A DNA stretch of 64,000 bases from Paracyclopina nana (lineage: Eukaryota > Arthropoda > Copepoda > Cyclopoida > Cyclopettidae), in the NCBI GenBank assembly GCA_019096065.1, contig JAGUCH010000003.1, positions 8,804,001-8,868,000 of the forward strand, in the 5' to 3' direction. The notes under the pieces are model-generated. The model searched no databases. It saw only the letters and a list, made by a program, of their open reading frames with translations, and had not been told where the DNA came from. This document shows positions 48,601 through 60,389 of this stretch, piece after piece. The position numbers were made by a program, and so were the translations under genes. How positions within the stretch are numbered: position 1 is the first letter of the stretch; each line of letters begins with the position of its first letter.

Positions 48601-51600
48601 ATCTCACGATCGCGTCAGTTAGATAAATGTGCTTCAGGTTCGGAAAAAACGGTGCATTTAAAAGTCCAGAGTGCTAGTAGTGATAACTTTTGATGTTAAG
48701 CCATTTCGTTGGCTTAAAGAAAGAAAATTCAAGCATTTCTCGTTCCGAGGCATTAAAATCAAAATTGATCCGAAAAACAGTTTGGATGCCTAGCCAAAAG
48801 TTGCCAACTTGGACGGATATGCTAATGGGGCACTGAGAAAGAACAGTCAAGATTTTTTCAACCTCAGCAAAAAAAGTGAAGTTGGAATATAGGTCGAAGA
48901 AAGGGGTACTTTGCGTGAGAGGACAGAAATCTTCTGCCAGGAGAAAGTAATGATGACCAACAAGGGAGAGAAGAGCCCTTGAAACAAAGAACGAGTCTCA
49001 TGAATTCCCAGGAAAATGAAGCTTTAAAAGCATCATCACTTCCATGCAAGAGGATCCTCAAATAAAACGAGCAGCGTCGTCCCCTAGCCAATCTCCACAC
49101 TATAAGCCCAACTCCAAAATGCAGTCCCAAAAGCTCTTGAGCAATTCAGAGATTTAAATCATTGATTACGAGCGCAAAGAGTAGAAAGTACTTCTTTCAT
49201 GCGCTCTGTGCCTCGTTCGAAAAGGGCTCGAGTTTCGGATAAAGTTATTGAATGGCTGCTTGAATTTATCGCGTTCCCTTCGGTTGTTTATGCGACATGT
49301 TCAACCGCAAAATGATTCCTTTTGGCAAATAAGTATCAGCCGTGCGGCCATCCTTGCCTATTTCTGCTGCATGAGAAATATTTATTTACAAGTGCCAGCT
49401 GGAAATGGCATTATCAGCAAGTTTATGCTACGATACACAGTTGTGGGCGCTGAGCGTAAATTGGGTGCAGTTTTTCTCGCGACAGAAAATGACAGCTCAT
49501 AATTTGAAAGCATCCTCTTTTTGCTAGCTAGCTTAATCTATGATGACGAGAATGAGCCAAATGTTGGTCGTGCAGAATGCATCAAGTTTAAAAGCTGGTT
49601 CACCGAGAGCCCTGGCGTAAGTGAAAGCCATTCCAAGGAAGCATGTTGAGCGGACACCGAATTTCTTTTGATGAGGAAGGGACGCGCGCGACGAAATAGG
49701 AATGCTACTCAACCTAGGGATTTGCTAGGGGAGCTAAAATGAAAAGGAAACCTCGCGATCAATCCGAGCTGAAGATGGCACGTGTTGGCCGAACTTGAAT
49801 GGTGGTGTCATTTCCTTCTCGGAATGAGCTCGCATTTTCCCTTGAATAATTAGCCACTTCGGATTGAAAAAGTCCCATATGGAAAGCATATTGTTCCAGC
49901 TCACCTGGGCACAAAGAGAGCTTGTGAAAAGTGAATAATTTACCACGCAAGCCTTTCTTGTGTATTCATGCTGCTACCACATTCTTTTGACCCCAATTCT
50001 ACTCTGGCAGGTCAGATGCTATTTTGGTACTTTTTATTCGATCGCAAGTGAAATAAATAAATCGCACTTTCATTACTTGATTGGTACGGAAGTTAGTTTG
50101 CGTGGCATTAAAGAAGATTCTGAGCCCGTCAGCCGCTTTTTAAGTGGCTAAAAGTTTAGCTACCTATTCGCCTGATGCAAGCAGCAAAACGTCCAAGTTT
50201 TTGATGACTAAAAAAAGGAAATAAAATAGGGAAAGTTGGAAAAGAAGCTCTGAAAAAGCTACTTTGACTGCTCGAAAAAGTTCATCATAAGGGGTTGTGA
50301 AAGTTTCCATTGCTGCTGCATAAAAAGAGCTGGCCTGGTTGTAAGCTCATCTGTCTGAGCATGGGAGCTGTATCGAGAACAGCAGAAGTACACTGTATTT
50401 TATGGCAGCACAATGGATTAGACAAGAGGTGATGGATCATCTTCTCTACCAAGGAGTAAAAAAGGCCTTTAAAAGACCTTCACTGAACCGCTCTCGACAA
50501 TATGAGGGGATTAGGAGAGTTCAATCAAACTCAATTTCTCACGACAAAGGGAACCTGGAAATTAAGCAAGGCGGTAAAACGGCAAAGACCTCGCTGAAGC
50601 AGTATCATTTGAAAGTATTTTCAACTAGGAGCGTATTGAGCGTAATACATTCGTGGCACTAATGTGATTAGCAGCTTCTTCGTCAAAGCACAAATACTGA
50701 CGAAAGCGGCCCTCATCATCTGCTCTACCCCTTTTGCGGATGGGTCACATAGAGAGCTACTATGCTACACAGTTGTCAGTTGTTTCCATAGCAGATGAGC
50801 TTAGTGGTCGAATGCTGTAGCAGATACTACGTACGTATTTCCACAACATCACAACATGGGAGAGTCTATCAATCAAGCACTAATGCAATCACAACTAACT
50901 ACAGATCCTAAAACTTCCTGGCTGCTACTATCAAAGCATCGCTTTGCGGTATCCTCTGAGTGCAGTGGTAGCTTAGGCTCGAGAAAGGTGCGAAGCAGAA
51001 TTATTTCAAGAGAAGGGAGCCTAAAAGTTTCTTCTTTCTTAAATCTTTCAGTTGATGCTACTGCATGTTTTAAGTACATTTTGCAAGCTGGGACACGATC
51101 GTTTGCAAATGAGGGCCACGGCGAAAACACCAAAGTCCAATGAATGAAGTATCTCAGCTTTTCGTAGCTAGGTTGGCATTGTAAAGGGTGTTGGCAATTT
51201 AATTCTGCCAGACCCATTTATTTTTGGGGGTACCACCTGCGAATGTCATGCAAACATTTCATTCCACAATTGCTCCAACTTTGTGTTCAGAACTTGTAAA
51301 CTACTTTCACATGCATTGGTAGAACTATTTTGCTTTTTTTTAGAAAGCCTTGCCAATAAAGTGTAACGAGCCTTACCTTGAATGGGTGCAATTTTTTGGC
51401 TGAACTGCCTCGAGCTTTATTATTGTCTTGATGAAAGCACTGATAAAGCAAGACTAAGTAAGAGGAGAGCTGGAAGAAGAAGGCGAAGCTGCCAATGTTT
51501 GCGTACTTTCCCGGATGGCCGCGCTCCGATCGAGGAGGAAAGCTTGACGGCAAATAGCGGAGCAAAACGCGGGATTTCGTTGGATCCCATTATTCAATGA

Positions 51601-52457
51601 GAAAGTAATGTAAAGATAATATTTTGCATGCTCTAAAGCTGACGATGATGCTGAGGAGCTCGTTGATTGAGTTTCGAAGCTGCTCTCTGATTAATAATAT
51701 TCGTTTGCGGTGATGCGAAAAGCCCAATCAATCATCAGATTTGTGGCAAGTTCCAGGATCGCCTTATCTTCGTCTCCAGCTCAGGTTTTCTGCTAGAAAT
51801 ACTCTAATGCGTGCTACTTTGTACATGTATGTTCGGTGCATATCTGCTGCGATGAATGAATATGCTTATTGGCAGTCAGCTTTTTCTTCCTCTTTGAACT
51901 CTGGTGGTCGCGGTCGGCTTAAATAGGTTCTTGTTTTTTCTCGTGGCAGGATACTATGGTATCAGCCAAAAGAGGATTGCCAATGATGTCGTTGCAAATG
52001 GGATTTTCAGCCGAGACCCCATCGAGGCGTGCGACATTGATTTTTCCATGCACTCTCAAATACGCCATTGGCATGTGCGCCACAAAGCCAAATTTTGAGG
52101 GTGCTTCACACTTTTATCCATGTAGAGAGGCTCCACTTTGGTGAATCCGACTCTGAAAAAGTCTCCCTCACCCTAAATGGTACATATTGGGTACAAGCGA
52201 AACGCCTTGTTTTCAAGACCAGAGCTCGAGAGTGCCAATTGATCTTCTTCTTTTGAGGCTGTGATCATATATCGTTTTTACAGCATGTGGAATTTGCTGC
52301 ATGGAATGCCTGATTTTCGAGGCTAGGCATCTAAAAAATGGCGGCTGGTAAGCTGCTTGTAAGGGCCAAAGTTTGTTCGTCTGCTCGAAGTTTGTGAAAT
52401 TCTACATATCTGAGAAGCTTTGAAAGTTACACAAATTAGCATTCAACGGAGACGAGA

Positions 52458-52612
52458 CATTGGCTTATTATCTTCCGCGTCTTTGATCGTGACTTGGTTA
52501 CGGTTGTTATCGCTTCTTATTTACTGACATCGCAACCTCGTCAGTAAATAAGAACCGATAACAACCGCAACCACGTTACGATCAAAGACGCGGAAGATAA
52601 TGAGCCAAGATG
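52458..52612. repeat. Near-perfect 155-bp hairpin
   Basis: A 71-nt left arm (52458-52528) pairs with a 73-nt right arm (52540-52612) around an 11-nt loop. I count five mismatches and one 2-base indel. Arms share TTATCTTCCGCGTCTTTGAT and its complement. It could be a snap-back MITE or a transcribed hairpin RNA. No protein frame crosses it. Confidence 0.85.
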
Positions 52613-52990
52613 TTTGAATTGCACTAGGCTTGTCAATGTCGCGAGATCTCCTTGATTAATGGGAAACATTGAATACACTCACTATTTCAATTAGCAATGC
52701 CTATCAAATTGACCCTCCTTGTTTGCTTAGTTTTTCAATCAATAAGTTGATTATTGATCATTCAGCCGCCGTAGTAATTAGGTCTGAGGCAAATTGGCTT
52801 GCTTTCAGTTCAAATGCCTTGGTAACGTGTCAGATCCAGTAGAGAGACGTTTTCAGCAGTTGCGACGGGAATGTTCGAGGTCTTGTCATTGTTGGACCTA
52901 CTTACTATTTATATATCTAATATCAGAGCTTTAGCCAGCAAAAAATTGTGAAACGAAACATTATTGCCCTGATTTCTGGTCTACAGCAAA

Positions 52991-53151
52991 AGCCCGGTTT
53001 CAATAATAAAATAGGTATAAGTAGCATAACATAGTACAAGAAACCAGTATAGTATGGAGCAGCTGAGCGTGCGAGCTAGTACGGACCATACACACTTATA
53101 GCGTAAGTAAGGTGTCCATGCTATGCTGATCTTCATTGCTGAAACCGGGCT
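52991..53151. mobile_element. Foldback MITE, copy 1 (AGCCCGGTTT family)
   Basis: A 161-bp element bounded by inverted ends AGCCCGGTTTCAATAATAAA and its counterpart ending TTGCTGAAACCGGGCT. Its reverse complement aligns along most of its length with the element at 53762-53909 (shared CACCTTACTT, ATATGGTCCG-like and CATACTATA blocks), which shows a repeat family. No clear target-site duplication was found. Confidence 0.75.
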
Positions 53152-53761
53152 ATTTTACATTTCCTGATTTTCACTCGATCTCCGCGAAAAACAAAACAAA
53201 AGGAGATACAAAGAATAAAAGCAGCTGCTGAGCTGCGGCAAATCCAACGAAATCTGTGCAGCGTTGATAGCATAATCAGCGCTCTCTATAAATAGATGTG
53301 TGGTATATGCAATCCTACTATTCACTGCACCATGACTCTGGAGTGGCATGCAGCTGTGAAGCCACTGCTACTTTTTTGGCTGAAAAAATGTGGTAGTCGC
53401 TCGAGCATTTTGAAGCAGCTTGACCATTACTTTGAGCCATGGAGGGGCGAGAATCAATGGGGCTCAATTCTACTCGCATCGGTTTCAGTGCATTCCCCGC
53501 CCGCCTGGCGGGTGTAGTAAACTAAAATCAGTGGACAAAGAGGCGACAATTTTCTAAAGTGGCCCTTTGAAACACGTGCGCTTTACAAGCCGAGGCGTTT
53601 AGTGCTCAAATAATTGGACGACGCATTCCATCTGCCAATTCAAAATAATGCCTCGTAAAAAAGGAGCAAGTTCAACTTCATGACAATGATGCGTTGAAAC
53701 GCATGCTACTTTAAAAATCAAGGCGTTTCTTTAAGAAGTTCGGCGCGAGTGCTAGCTTACA

Positions 53762-53909
53762 AGCCCGGTTCCAACAATGAAAATCGGTATAGTGTAGACA
53801 CCTTACTTCATGCCTATAATTATAATATGGTCCGGGCTAGCTCAATTGCACCATACTATACCGGTTGATCGTGCTTATACTATGCTTATTTTATTGCTGG
53901 AACCGGGCT
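53762..53909. mobile_element. Foldback MITE, copy 2 (inverted relative to copy 1)
   Basis: A 148-bp element with ends AGCCCGGTTCCAACAAT and ATTGCTGGAACCGGGCT, pairing almost perfectly. It is flanked on both sides by ACA, a possible 3-bp target duplication. It aligns with the reverse complement of copy 1, 610 bp to the left. No coding capacity. Confidence 0.75.
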
Positions 53910-54659
53910 ACAGTTGCTATGACATGCATGCGGGGTGTGGGGGAGCTTTCAATGAAAAGTTCAATTCTATGGCAACTTGCCCCCAAGTTGTTTGAGAATC
54001 AATTTGCTTTGTAAGCTCACTGACAGCTAGCATTTCTAAATGCGTCCCGGATTTCGGATCACAACCGCAACTGCACATGTGCGTCTCCTCAATCAATGCA
54101 GCGTGTTCCACTAGCTGATGCACGTCATTTTTTAATCAATTATGCAAATAATGCTTTTTTTGAAGATCAAAATCATCTCGAATGTTTTCCACTTCAAGAT
54201 TGAGCCCAGCTGCGAGACCGAAGGTTTCGAGATGAGCGCAGCCTAACTTTGCGCTGATTGGGCTTTCTCGTTGGCGATCAGCCTGGCTTTTAAGTGGTGC
54301 GACATTTTTCGTTGACATCGGCTTTTTTTGTAGATGAACATTCGGATGGCATTCACCTTTCCCTTTCTCGTTTAGCTCGTGGAAGAATAAATGGCGCGCG
54401 TGGGACGCCGAAGCCGTTTCTTTTTATGCTCCGAAAATCAAATGTCACATCATCTTTTTCCCTTTGCATCCGCGCACATATTATTCGAATGGTGCGATGC
54501 CAGTTTCTTGGAACGGCTGGCCAAGTGAAATAATCGGCGAGTCATTCCGTGCATAAACAGTAGAAGGAGGCGATACAAATCAGCTGAGTGCTTTGTATGT
54601 CGAAAAACACTTGTCACAAAGGCAATTAAAGGAGGGATCAGTAAGCAAGACGCGTTTCT

Positions 54660-55274
54660 ATGGGCGAGAACATGGCGAAAACGGCTCAGGTTCCCGGCTT
54701 CATGGAGGCTCCGATTGCGCGAGTGAGCGCGTTCATCGAGCGGAACGAAACCCTCGACGGGCTGCTCTCTCGGATGGAGGAGAAAACGGGCGTGAAGAAG
54801 CCTCACGCGGGCTTGGGCGGCTGCGCGCTGCTCGCGCTCTGGCTGGCCTCGGGCCACGCGGGTCAGCTCGTGTGCAACGCCATCGGCTTCCTCTTCCCGG
54901 CCTACGCCTCCATCAAGGCCATAGGTGAGAATGAAGGCATCCGTTGCGGGACGCTCAGCTTAACGCTCGTTGCAGAATCTCCGAGCCCGAGCGACGACAC
55001 CAAGTGGCTCACCTACTGGGTCGTGTTTGCCACCTTCTCCCTGCTGGAGTCCTTCGCCGACCTCCTCATCGGCTGGCTGCCCCTCTACTGGCTGGCCAAA
55101 TGCGCCTTTCTCATCTGGTGCATGTCGCCCCACGACGGATCGGTCGTCGTCTACCACGCCATCCTCTTGCCGATTTTCCGCAAAAACGAGGCCGCCATCG
55201 ACCGGGCGGTCGGCCGGGGCAGGGAAAAGCTCACCCAGCTGACTGCCTCGCCAGACCCCAAAAAGAAACGCTAA
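54660..55274 (+). CDS. Receptor expression-enhancing protein, REEP5/6 type (TB2/DP1/HVA22)
   Basis: ER membrane-shaping protein with reticulon-like hairpins. Two exons (54660-54924, 54976-55274) split by a 51-bp intron give 187 residues, near the REEP5 length. The amphipathic N-terminus (FMEAPIARVSAFIERNE) precedes the first hydrophobic hairpin (LLALWLASGHAGQLVCNAIG). The family signature spans the splice: FPAYASIKAI joins ESPSPSDDTKWLTYWVVF. The second hairpin follows (LLESFADLLIGWLPLYWLAK), then FLIWCMSP and a basic tail ending KKKR. The tail suits microtubule or ER-retention roles. Coding sequence is strongly GC-rich compared with the flanking desert. The next gene starts 65 bp after this stop in the same direction. 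Alternative name REEP6; the vertebrate paralogue cannot be assigned. Confidence 0.95.
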   Translation: MGENMAKTAQVPGFMEAPIARVSAFIERNETLDGLLSRMEEKTGVKKPHAGLGGCALLALWLASGHAGQLVCNAIGFLFPAYASIKAIGENEGIRCGTLSLTLVAESPSPSDDTKWLTYWVVFATFSLLESFADLLIGWLPLYWLAKCAFLIWCMSPHDGSVVVYHAILLPIFRKNEAAIDRAVGRGREKLTQLTASPDPKKKR

Positions 55275-55278
55275 TAAA
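55273..55278 (+). terminator. AATAAA overlapping the REEP stop codon
   Basis: The stop TAA (55272-55274) is part of CTAATAAAC, so a canonical signal overlaps the end of the coding sequence. Cleavage 15-30 bp on would leave almost no 3' UTR and would fall before the next start at 55340. Whether it is used is unknown. Confidence 0.45.
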
Positions 55279-55339
55279 CGCCTGTGCAAAAGGAAAGCTC
55301 GCGCGTGCTTCTCGGCTAGTTTAGCCTAAGCGAAAGCGC

Positions 55340-57497
55340 ATGATGGAAGCCACCTCAAAGCGAGAGTCCGCCCTCAAGTCGGGGCTCACGGCGTTCCTCG
55401 GAGGCCCCGATGGGCTCGAGGCCTACCTCGGCCTTCGGAGCCGCGAGGAAAGAGTGGCCTTCGTGTACAACTGCCCCATGGTGCGGTCCCTGTTCCGGCA
55501 CCAGGCGCGCGCCGCCAAGGAGGCGTGGAGCGAGCGCTGCAAGTGCAACCGAGAGTCGCGCAGGCTGCGGGAGCTGGGCAACGCAGCCTTTAAAAGCGGC
55601 CGAGACGCCAAGGCCCTCGAGCTGTATTCGGAAGCCATAGCCCACGCGGACCCGTCCGAGGGCGAGGCCTACGCCGTGGCGCTCGCCAACAGGTCCGCCG
55701 TTACCGCGCGCCTCCCGCAAACGGAATGGGCGACTCGCGCGATCGCCGACATTGACCGGGCCCTGCGCGCCGGTCATCCCGCGCCGGTCAAACTCCTCGA
55801 GCGTAAAATCACCTGCCTGGAGCGAATCGGTGACCGCGGTCGGGTGAGCTCTACGTTAGATTTTTCGATAAAATCATCGCGGATGGCATTGTTTTAGATC
55901 ATCGCCACCATTGATGAAGCTTTCGCGAGCCATGATGCTTTATTGACTGCCGACAAGCGGGAGGCTTTTCGCGAAAGAAGGCGCAAGGCAGCTGTTGACG
56001 CGGAAGAAGAATGCGCGATCGGCTGCAGATCGGGATCGGAGGACGTTGCCTTCGAGCCCAACCACGATTTTCCGAGCCTGAGCGAGGCCGTCGAGGTCCG
56101 GCGGGAAAGCGGCCGGGGGCGTTTTGGCGTTGCCCGCCGTGACATCTCGGTGGGCGAGGTCTTGGTCTGGGAGCCGCCGGTAGATGCCAAGCTGAAAAGG
56201 GCCTTTTCGAGCAGCCATTGCGAGCATTGCTTGAGGTGATTTTCGAGACGATCGCGCCGAATTGGCCCAATTGTACGTTTCCGACCGCAGGAACTGCGAT
56301 GGTTTCCAGTTGCCTTGTCCGAGGTGCACCGAAAGCCGTTTTTGCGGCGAATCGTGCTTGGCAGCAGCGGAAGCGACCTACCACAGATGGGAGTGCTCGT
56401 TCGTCACCAAAAAGGCGACTGCTTTCTTCGAAGATTTCCTTGCCAAGGGCAAAGACGGCGGCACCGTGGAGTACTTTAAATTGCTGCTCAAATTGGTGGC
56501 AAGGAAACCTCCGGCATTTTTTCTCGGCCACCCTCAATGGGTCTCTCGCTCGCCAAATGAAGAAGAGGCCCAAGAATGTTTCGCCGGAGGAAGCTACCGA
56601 GGCTTGTTTAGCCTCGTGAGGCACGCGCAACACGACAGTCCGCTCAATAGCTTTTGGCTGATTTTGAGCGCGGTATTTCATCTGAGGACGCTGCAACTCT
56701 CCGGATATTTCGGCAATCCTCACGATGCTCTAAAAGCGGAAAGAATCGTTCTGTCACCTCAAGAGATTTTCTTGGGCACCGTCTTGGTTGACTTGCTGCA
56801 GCTACTTCGCTATAATACCCACGCTGTCTTGGAAAACAGGGTGAGTTCCTCTTCCTGTAAGTTTCGAGGCTATTTTTCCATCAAACCGCAACCCAAAAGG
56901 TAGATAATGCACGGTACATCTCATGGCATGGTTCTTATTATTTTATGAGCATTTCTATCTGACTCTCCTCAGAGTGGCCGCGAGTGGAAAATGCAGATAA
57001 TCGGGACAGCCATTTATCCCACTCTGGCGTTGCTTAACCACTCCTGCGATCCAAACATTGTAAAATACTTTCGAGGCTCCAGCGTTGTGGCAGTTGCCAA
57101 CCGTAACATCCGAAAAGGCGAGGAAGTTTGCGAGAACTACTTTCCAACATTTACTCACATGGACCGCGGATCGAGGCAAGATTGGCTACTCGATCATTAC
57201 CGTTTCCTATGCGAGTGCAGGGCGTGCGTACACGACTTCACGGTGACCAAGGGGACTTTCCGTAAAGGCGACGAGTTTCGCGTCTCGGAACTCCAACGCA
57301 AAGTGGCCGAGATCAAGGCCGAGGTTGAGGGAGAACGAGACAACCAAGCCCTCGAGAGACAGTTGCGCTGTCTTGTGGCGACATATTCGCAGTTGTGCAA
57401 TCTCCTTGAGCCTTACGACCGGGAAATGTTGGCTTGTCGCGACTTCTATGGGCTATTCCTCAACCGTCTCTATGGAAATAAAGAGAGCTCTCTTTAA
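55340..57497 (+). CDS. SMYD4: SET and MYND domain-containing protein 4 (SMYD4)-like
   Basis: Putative lysine methyltransferase. Four exons (55340-55843, 55898-56235, 56291-56840, 56973-57497) join in phase to 638 residues. Exon 1 holds TPR-like sequence (LRELGNAAFKSGRDAKALEL and the following helix), the SMYD4 hallmark. The SET domain begins in exon 2 (GRGRFGVARRDISVGEVL). The MYND zinc finger is split by a 55-bp intron: HCEHCLR joins NCDGFQLPCPRC, then FCGESC and HRWEC, giving the full C2-C2-C2-HC set. Exon 4 has the SET motif NHSCDPNIV, then GEEVCENYFP, and post-SET CECRAC. It is shorter than human SMYD4 (about 800 residues), mainly at the C-terminus. AATAAA occurs at 57477-57482, inside the last codons. 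Either ATG at 55340 or 55343 could start it. Confidence 0.92.
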
Positions 57498-58405
57498 AAA
57501 AAAGTGTTATCGATTTGCTGATGAGCGCATTACTTTGTACTACTTTCCAAGGTGAAAGAAGAATGAAAGGAAATTAGATGGCCTTTGAAGCCTCTCTGCT
57601 ATCTTGGGTCTACGTAGATGGGGAAATGTAGGCACTTTCTGCTAATTAATTTCTTTTCAACTGAACTAGATACCAGGGTATTTAAAAAAATTTGCGCAGG
57701 CCTTTGCCAACACTGTGTTTTATCACGTGTAGTCCGAAGCATTTTCAGCCAAATCGCCCACGTGGGCTGAGTAGCAGTTAAGAAAAGAAAGCCATTTCGT
57801 TGTATGCCAAAAATACAGCAATGTCCTGGCAAGAATACCGTGTCCTACTTGGCCACGTTTCAAGCATTGCCAAAGGGGGCTCAACAGGTCGAAATTGCAT
57901 CTTCGGATGCTTCGCATTTAATTGCAGAGGCTATGTAAAAAGCTAATGAAAGCAAGCAAATTCATGACAATAAGTCGTTCATATTTTCATTGAATATGCA
58001 GGAATCTTTCACGTCAAAAAAAGAGAAATAGTTATGCTCGAAAGCCAGAAAATTCGCTGAAATGTTGTTCACTAGGAGAAAAATGTGCCTGAAGTTCCCA
58101 CCATCTTTTTAAGCTTCAGAGTGCTACAAAATCTAGCGTCGTTTACTTTTCCTTATATGCAAAAAAAAAAAAAAAATCCTCCTGCAAGTTCTTTTCTTGG
58201 AGTTTTGCGCTACATTGTGCTACACAACGAAGTAAGGCCAGTGCGCGCGACGAACGTAGCTGACTACGTAGGCGTCGTAGTGTGCGAGTGTGCATGACTT
58301 TTTCCATGTCACATTGGTGCAGTTCAACTTTCCCTTGTCCTGAGCCTGGATCTTAAAATAAGCCCAGTGATGCCCGCTTGACTTGTTTTTTTTCCAAAAA
58401 GAGCC
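57498..58405. other. Intergenic stretch, no gene seen
   Basis: AT-rich sequence between SMYD4-like and coiled-coil genes, with a 16-base poly-A run at 58161-58176. It should contain the coiled-coil gene promoter. No coding exon recognised. Confidence 0.4.
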
Positions 58406-60156
58406 ATGGTTCTCAATTCGAGCGAGGATGTGCAAAAAAGGATCGCGGAAATTGGCAGCTTCTCGACGAAGCTCGAGGAAGTGCTTGCATTCCTGCTTAA
58501 AGACCACCTCGACTTCAAATCCTCGGTGAAGAAGGATAATGAGGCCAGGAAGGCAGAAATGGCGGAGAATTCGAAGGGATTGGAGGATCGATTGGAGGCA
58601 GAAACCAACCGACTGAGGGAGATTTTGAAACGCGAAAACGAGGAGAGACAACGCGAACTGCGAGATCTCGAGGCTTTCACAAAAAAGGAAAACGCAGAGA
58701 GAAAGTCCGAAATTGAAGACATCAACAAAACCTTGAATGCCGAAAACGAGAAACGCATGAGGGAAGCCCAAGCGTTGAAGGACAAAATGGAAAGAGAGAA
58801 GAAAGAACTTCAAAGCTATCTTGAGCAGGTACTTGTACTACAATTAAGGCAAACGTCACAACCAGAAAGCCGCGCTTTCTTAATAGCGCCTGGAGTAGGA
58901 TAATGTCCCGTTCACGTGCGCACCCTGCGTCTCGCAACAATGACAATAGCGGTCGCCTTGTATTTTTTTACGATGCCTTGAACTGAACGGGGCATCCATG
59001 GTTGTATCTTGGCTGTGATGCACCTCTAACTGCCTGTCGATTTATCTGTTGATTTAGGACTCGCGAGAAATGAAGCAAAAAATGGAGACGGAGAACAAAG
59101 CGCTGCAGGAGAAACTTGATCGCGAAGCGAAAGCTCTGAAAGAAAAGCTTAATGAAGAGAACGAGAAACGGTCAAAGGAGTCCGTGGCACTTCAGGAGAA
59201 ATTAGAAGCCGAAAAGGCTGCGCTGGCCGCCAAATTGGAGACCGGTAACAAGGAGCTGGAGGAGAAAATGGCACGTGAAGAAGAGATGCGAAAGAGGCAG
59301 GCCGAGGACATGAAGACGAAGCTGGAGATGGAGAAGAAGCAGCAGGGGAACGCCATAACGGAAATGTTTGATCGGCTCAAGAGTGAAAACGAGCAGCGCA
59401 AGTGCGAGATTCACGGCCTCAAGGACACTCTCGTGCGAGAGAATGACAATCGCATCAGGGAGACCGAGGAGCTGAGGATGGCCATGGAGTTGGGCACGCA
59501 GGAGCTAGTGGAGGCCATCGACAAGGAAAAGTCCGAGTGCAAGAAGAGGGTTAAGGCGGTCGAGGGTGACATGGATGAGGCGCTCAAGAAGGAAAAGAAA
59601 GATTTGCTGGCCAAGATTGAAGCGTCCGGCGGAGAAATGAAGAAGAAAATTGAGCTGGAGACCAACGAAATAAGGTGCGTCCAATTTTCCCGCTCTGATT
59701 ATAGTTTTAAGACATCTCGCGTTGTACAGGGACAAAATACAGCTTGAGAAGAAAACACTTGGCTCGAAAATCGATGAGGAGACCGAGGAGAGGCGCAAGG
59801 AACTCGGCCTGTTGCGCAACCACATGCAGAAGGAGCGGGAAGAGATGCGCAACCAACTGGAGAGCGACACCGCCATGGTCCTCAAGCAACTCGAGAAGGA
59901 CGCGAACGAGATCACGGGCATGATCAAGAAGGAGAGAGCCGACCGGGAGCGCGAGGGCAATCAGCTCAGGGACCGCATTGATAATGAGCGAAAGGAGATG
60001 CAGATCCTCATTGACAAGGACAGGGATGACACCAACAGAAAGCTCAAGGAAGAGCACGACCAGCGAAGGATTGAGCAGATGGAGCTTGTCCAACGATTGG
60101 ACAACAACGAGAAATGTGGCAAATCAGACATAACGGTACTACTACTACTTTACTAG
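58406..60156 (+). CDS. Coiled-coil protein of unknown function
   Basis: Three exons (58406-58828, 59058-59674, 59730 to at most 60156) join in phase to up to 488 residues. Nearly the whole chain from residue 50 is charged heptad sequence rich in Glu, Lys and Arg (for example KENAERKSEIEDINKTLNAE and QEKLEAEKAALAAKLE), predicting one long parallel coiled coil. Short units of about 14-22 residues recur. The N-terminus (MVLNSSEDVQKRIAEIGSFS) has no signal peptide. The ATG has a fair context (GAGCCATGG). I recognise no family; the charge pattern resembles many structural coiled coils and homology calls would be unreliable. The last seven residues (VLLLLY) look like intron read-through from a donor at ACG|GTACTA (60136), so the true 3' end may lie in an exon beyond the adjacent transposon cluster. 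Confidence 0.7.
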
Positions 60157-60389
60157 CTAGGTGCTTCGCCGCCTCGGATAATTTGAGCGGAGAGAGCAAA
60201 TTCAAATGGGGAGTGTTTTTAAATTGTCTTTGCATGGTAGTGATGAAAGCTTGGATGAAAGTACCTGTAATGGTAACAGATTGCAAAGCAGCTGCTTTAC
60301 TTTAAATGTTGAGCGTTTGCTTAGCTTTTTTATATGATGGAAAGCAATTTTCGCATTTATAATTCAGTTTACCAATCCATCTCAATTTA

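Larger units (their letters stand above)
39657..54659. other. 15-kb region without recognisable genes
   Basis: Upstream of the Sidestep-like gene and before the REEP gene, no open frame on either strand shows a conserved motif, domain or splice-compatible partner. The left end should contain the Sidestep-like promoter. Supported content is limited to a hairpin (52458-52612), two related foldback elements (52991-53151, 53762-53909) and short low-complexity runs such as the GAAA repeat near 40738. Non-coding RNAs cannot be excluded by eye. Confidence 0.5.

Noticed and set aside
53689-53704. Short palindrome ATGCGTTGAAACGCAT
   Set aside because: Seven-base arms are too short to support a feature call in AT-rich DNA.
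55899-56723. 274-codon minus-strand frame
   Set aside because: Antisense of SMYD4 exons in GC-rich DNA, crosses two SMYD4 splice sites, no recognisable domain.
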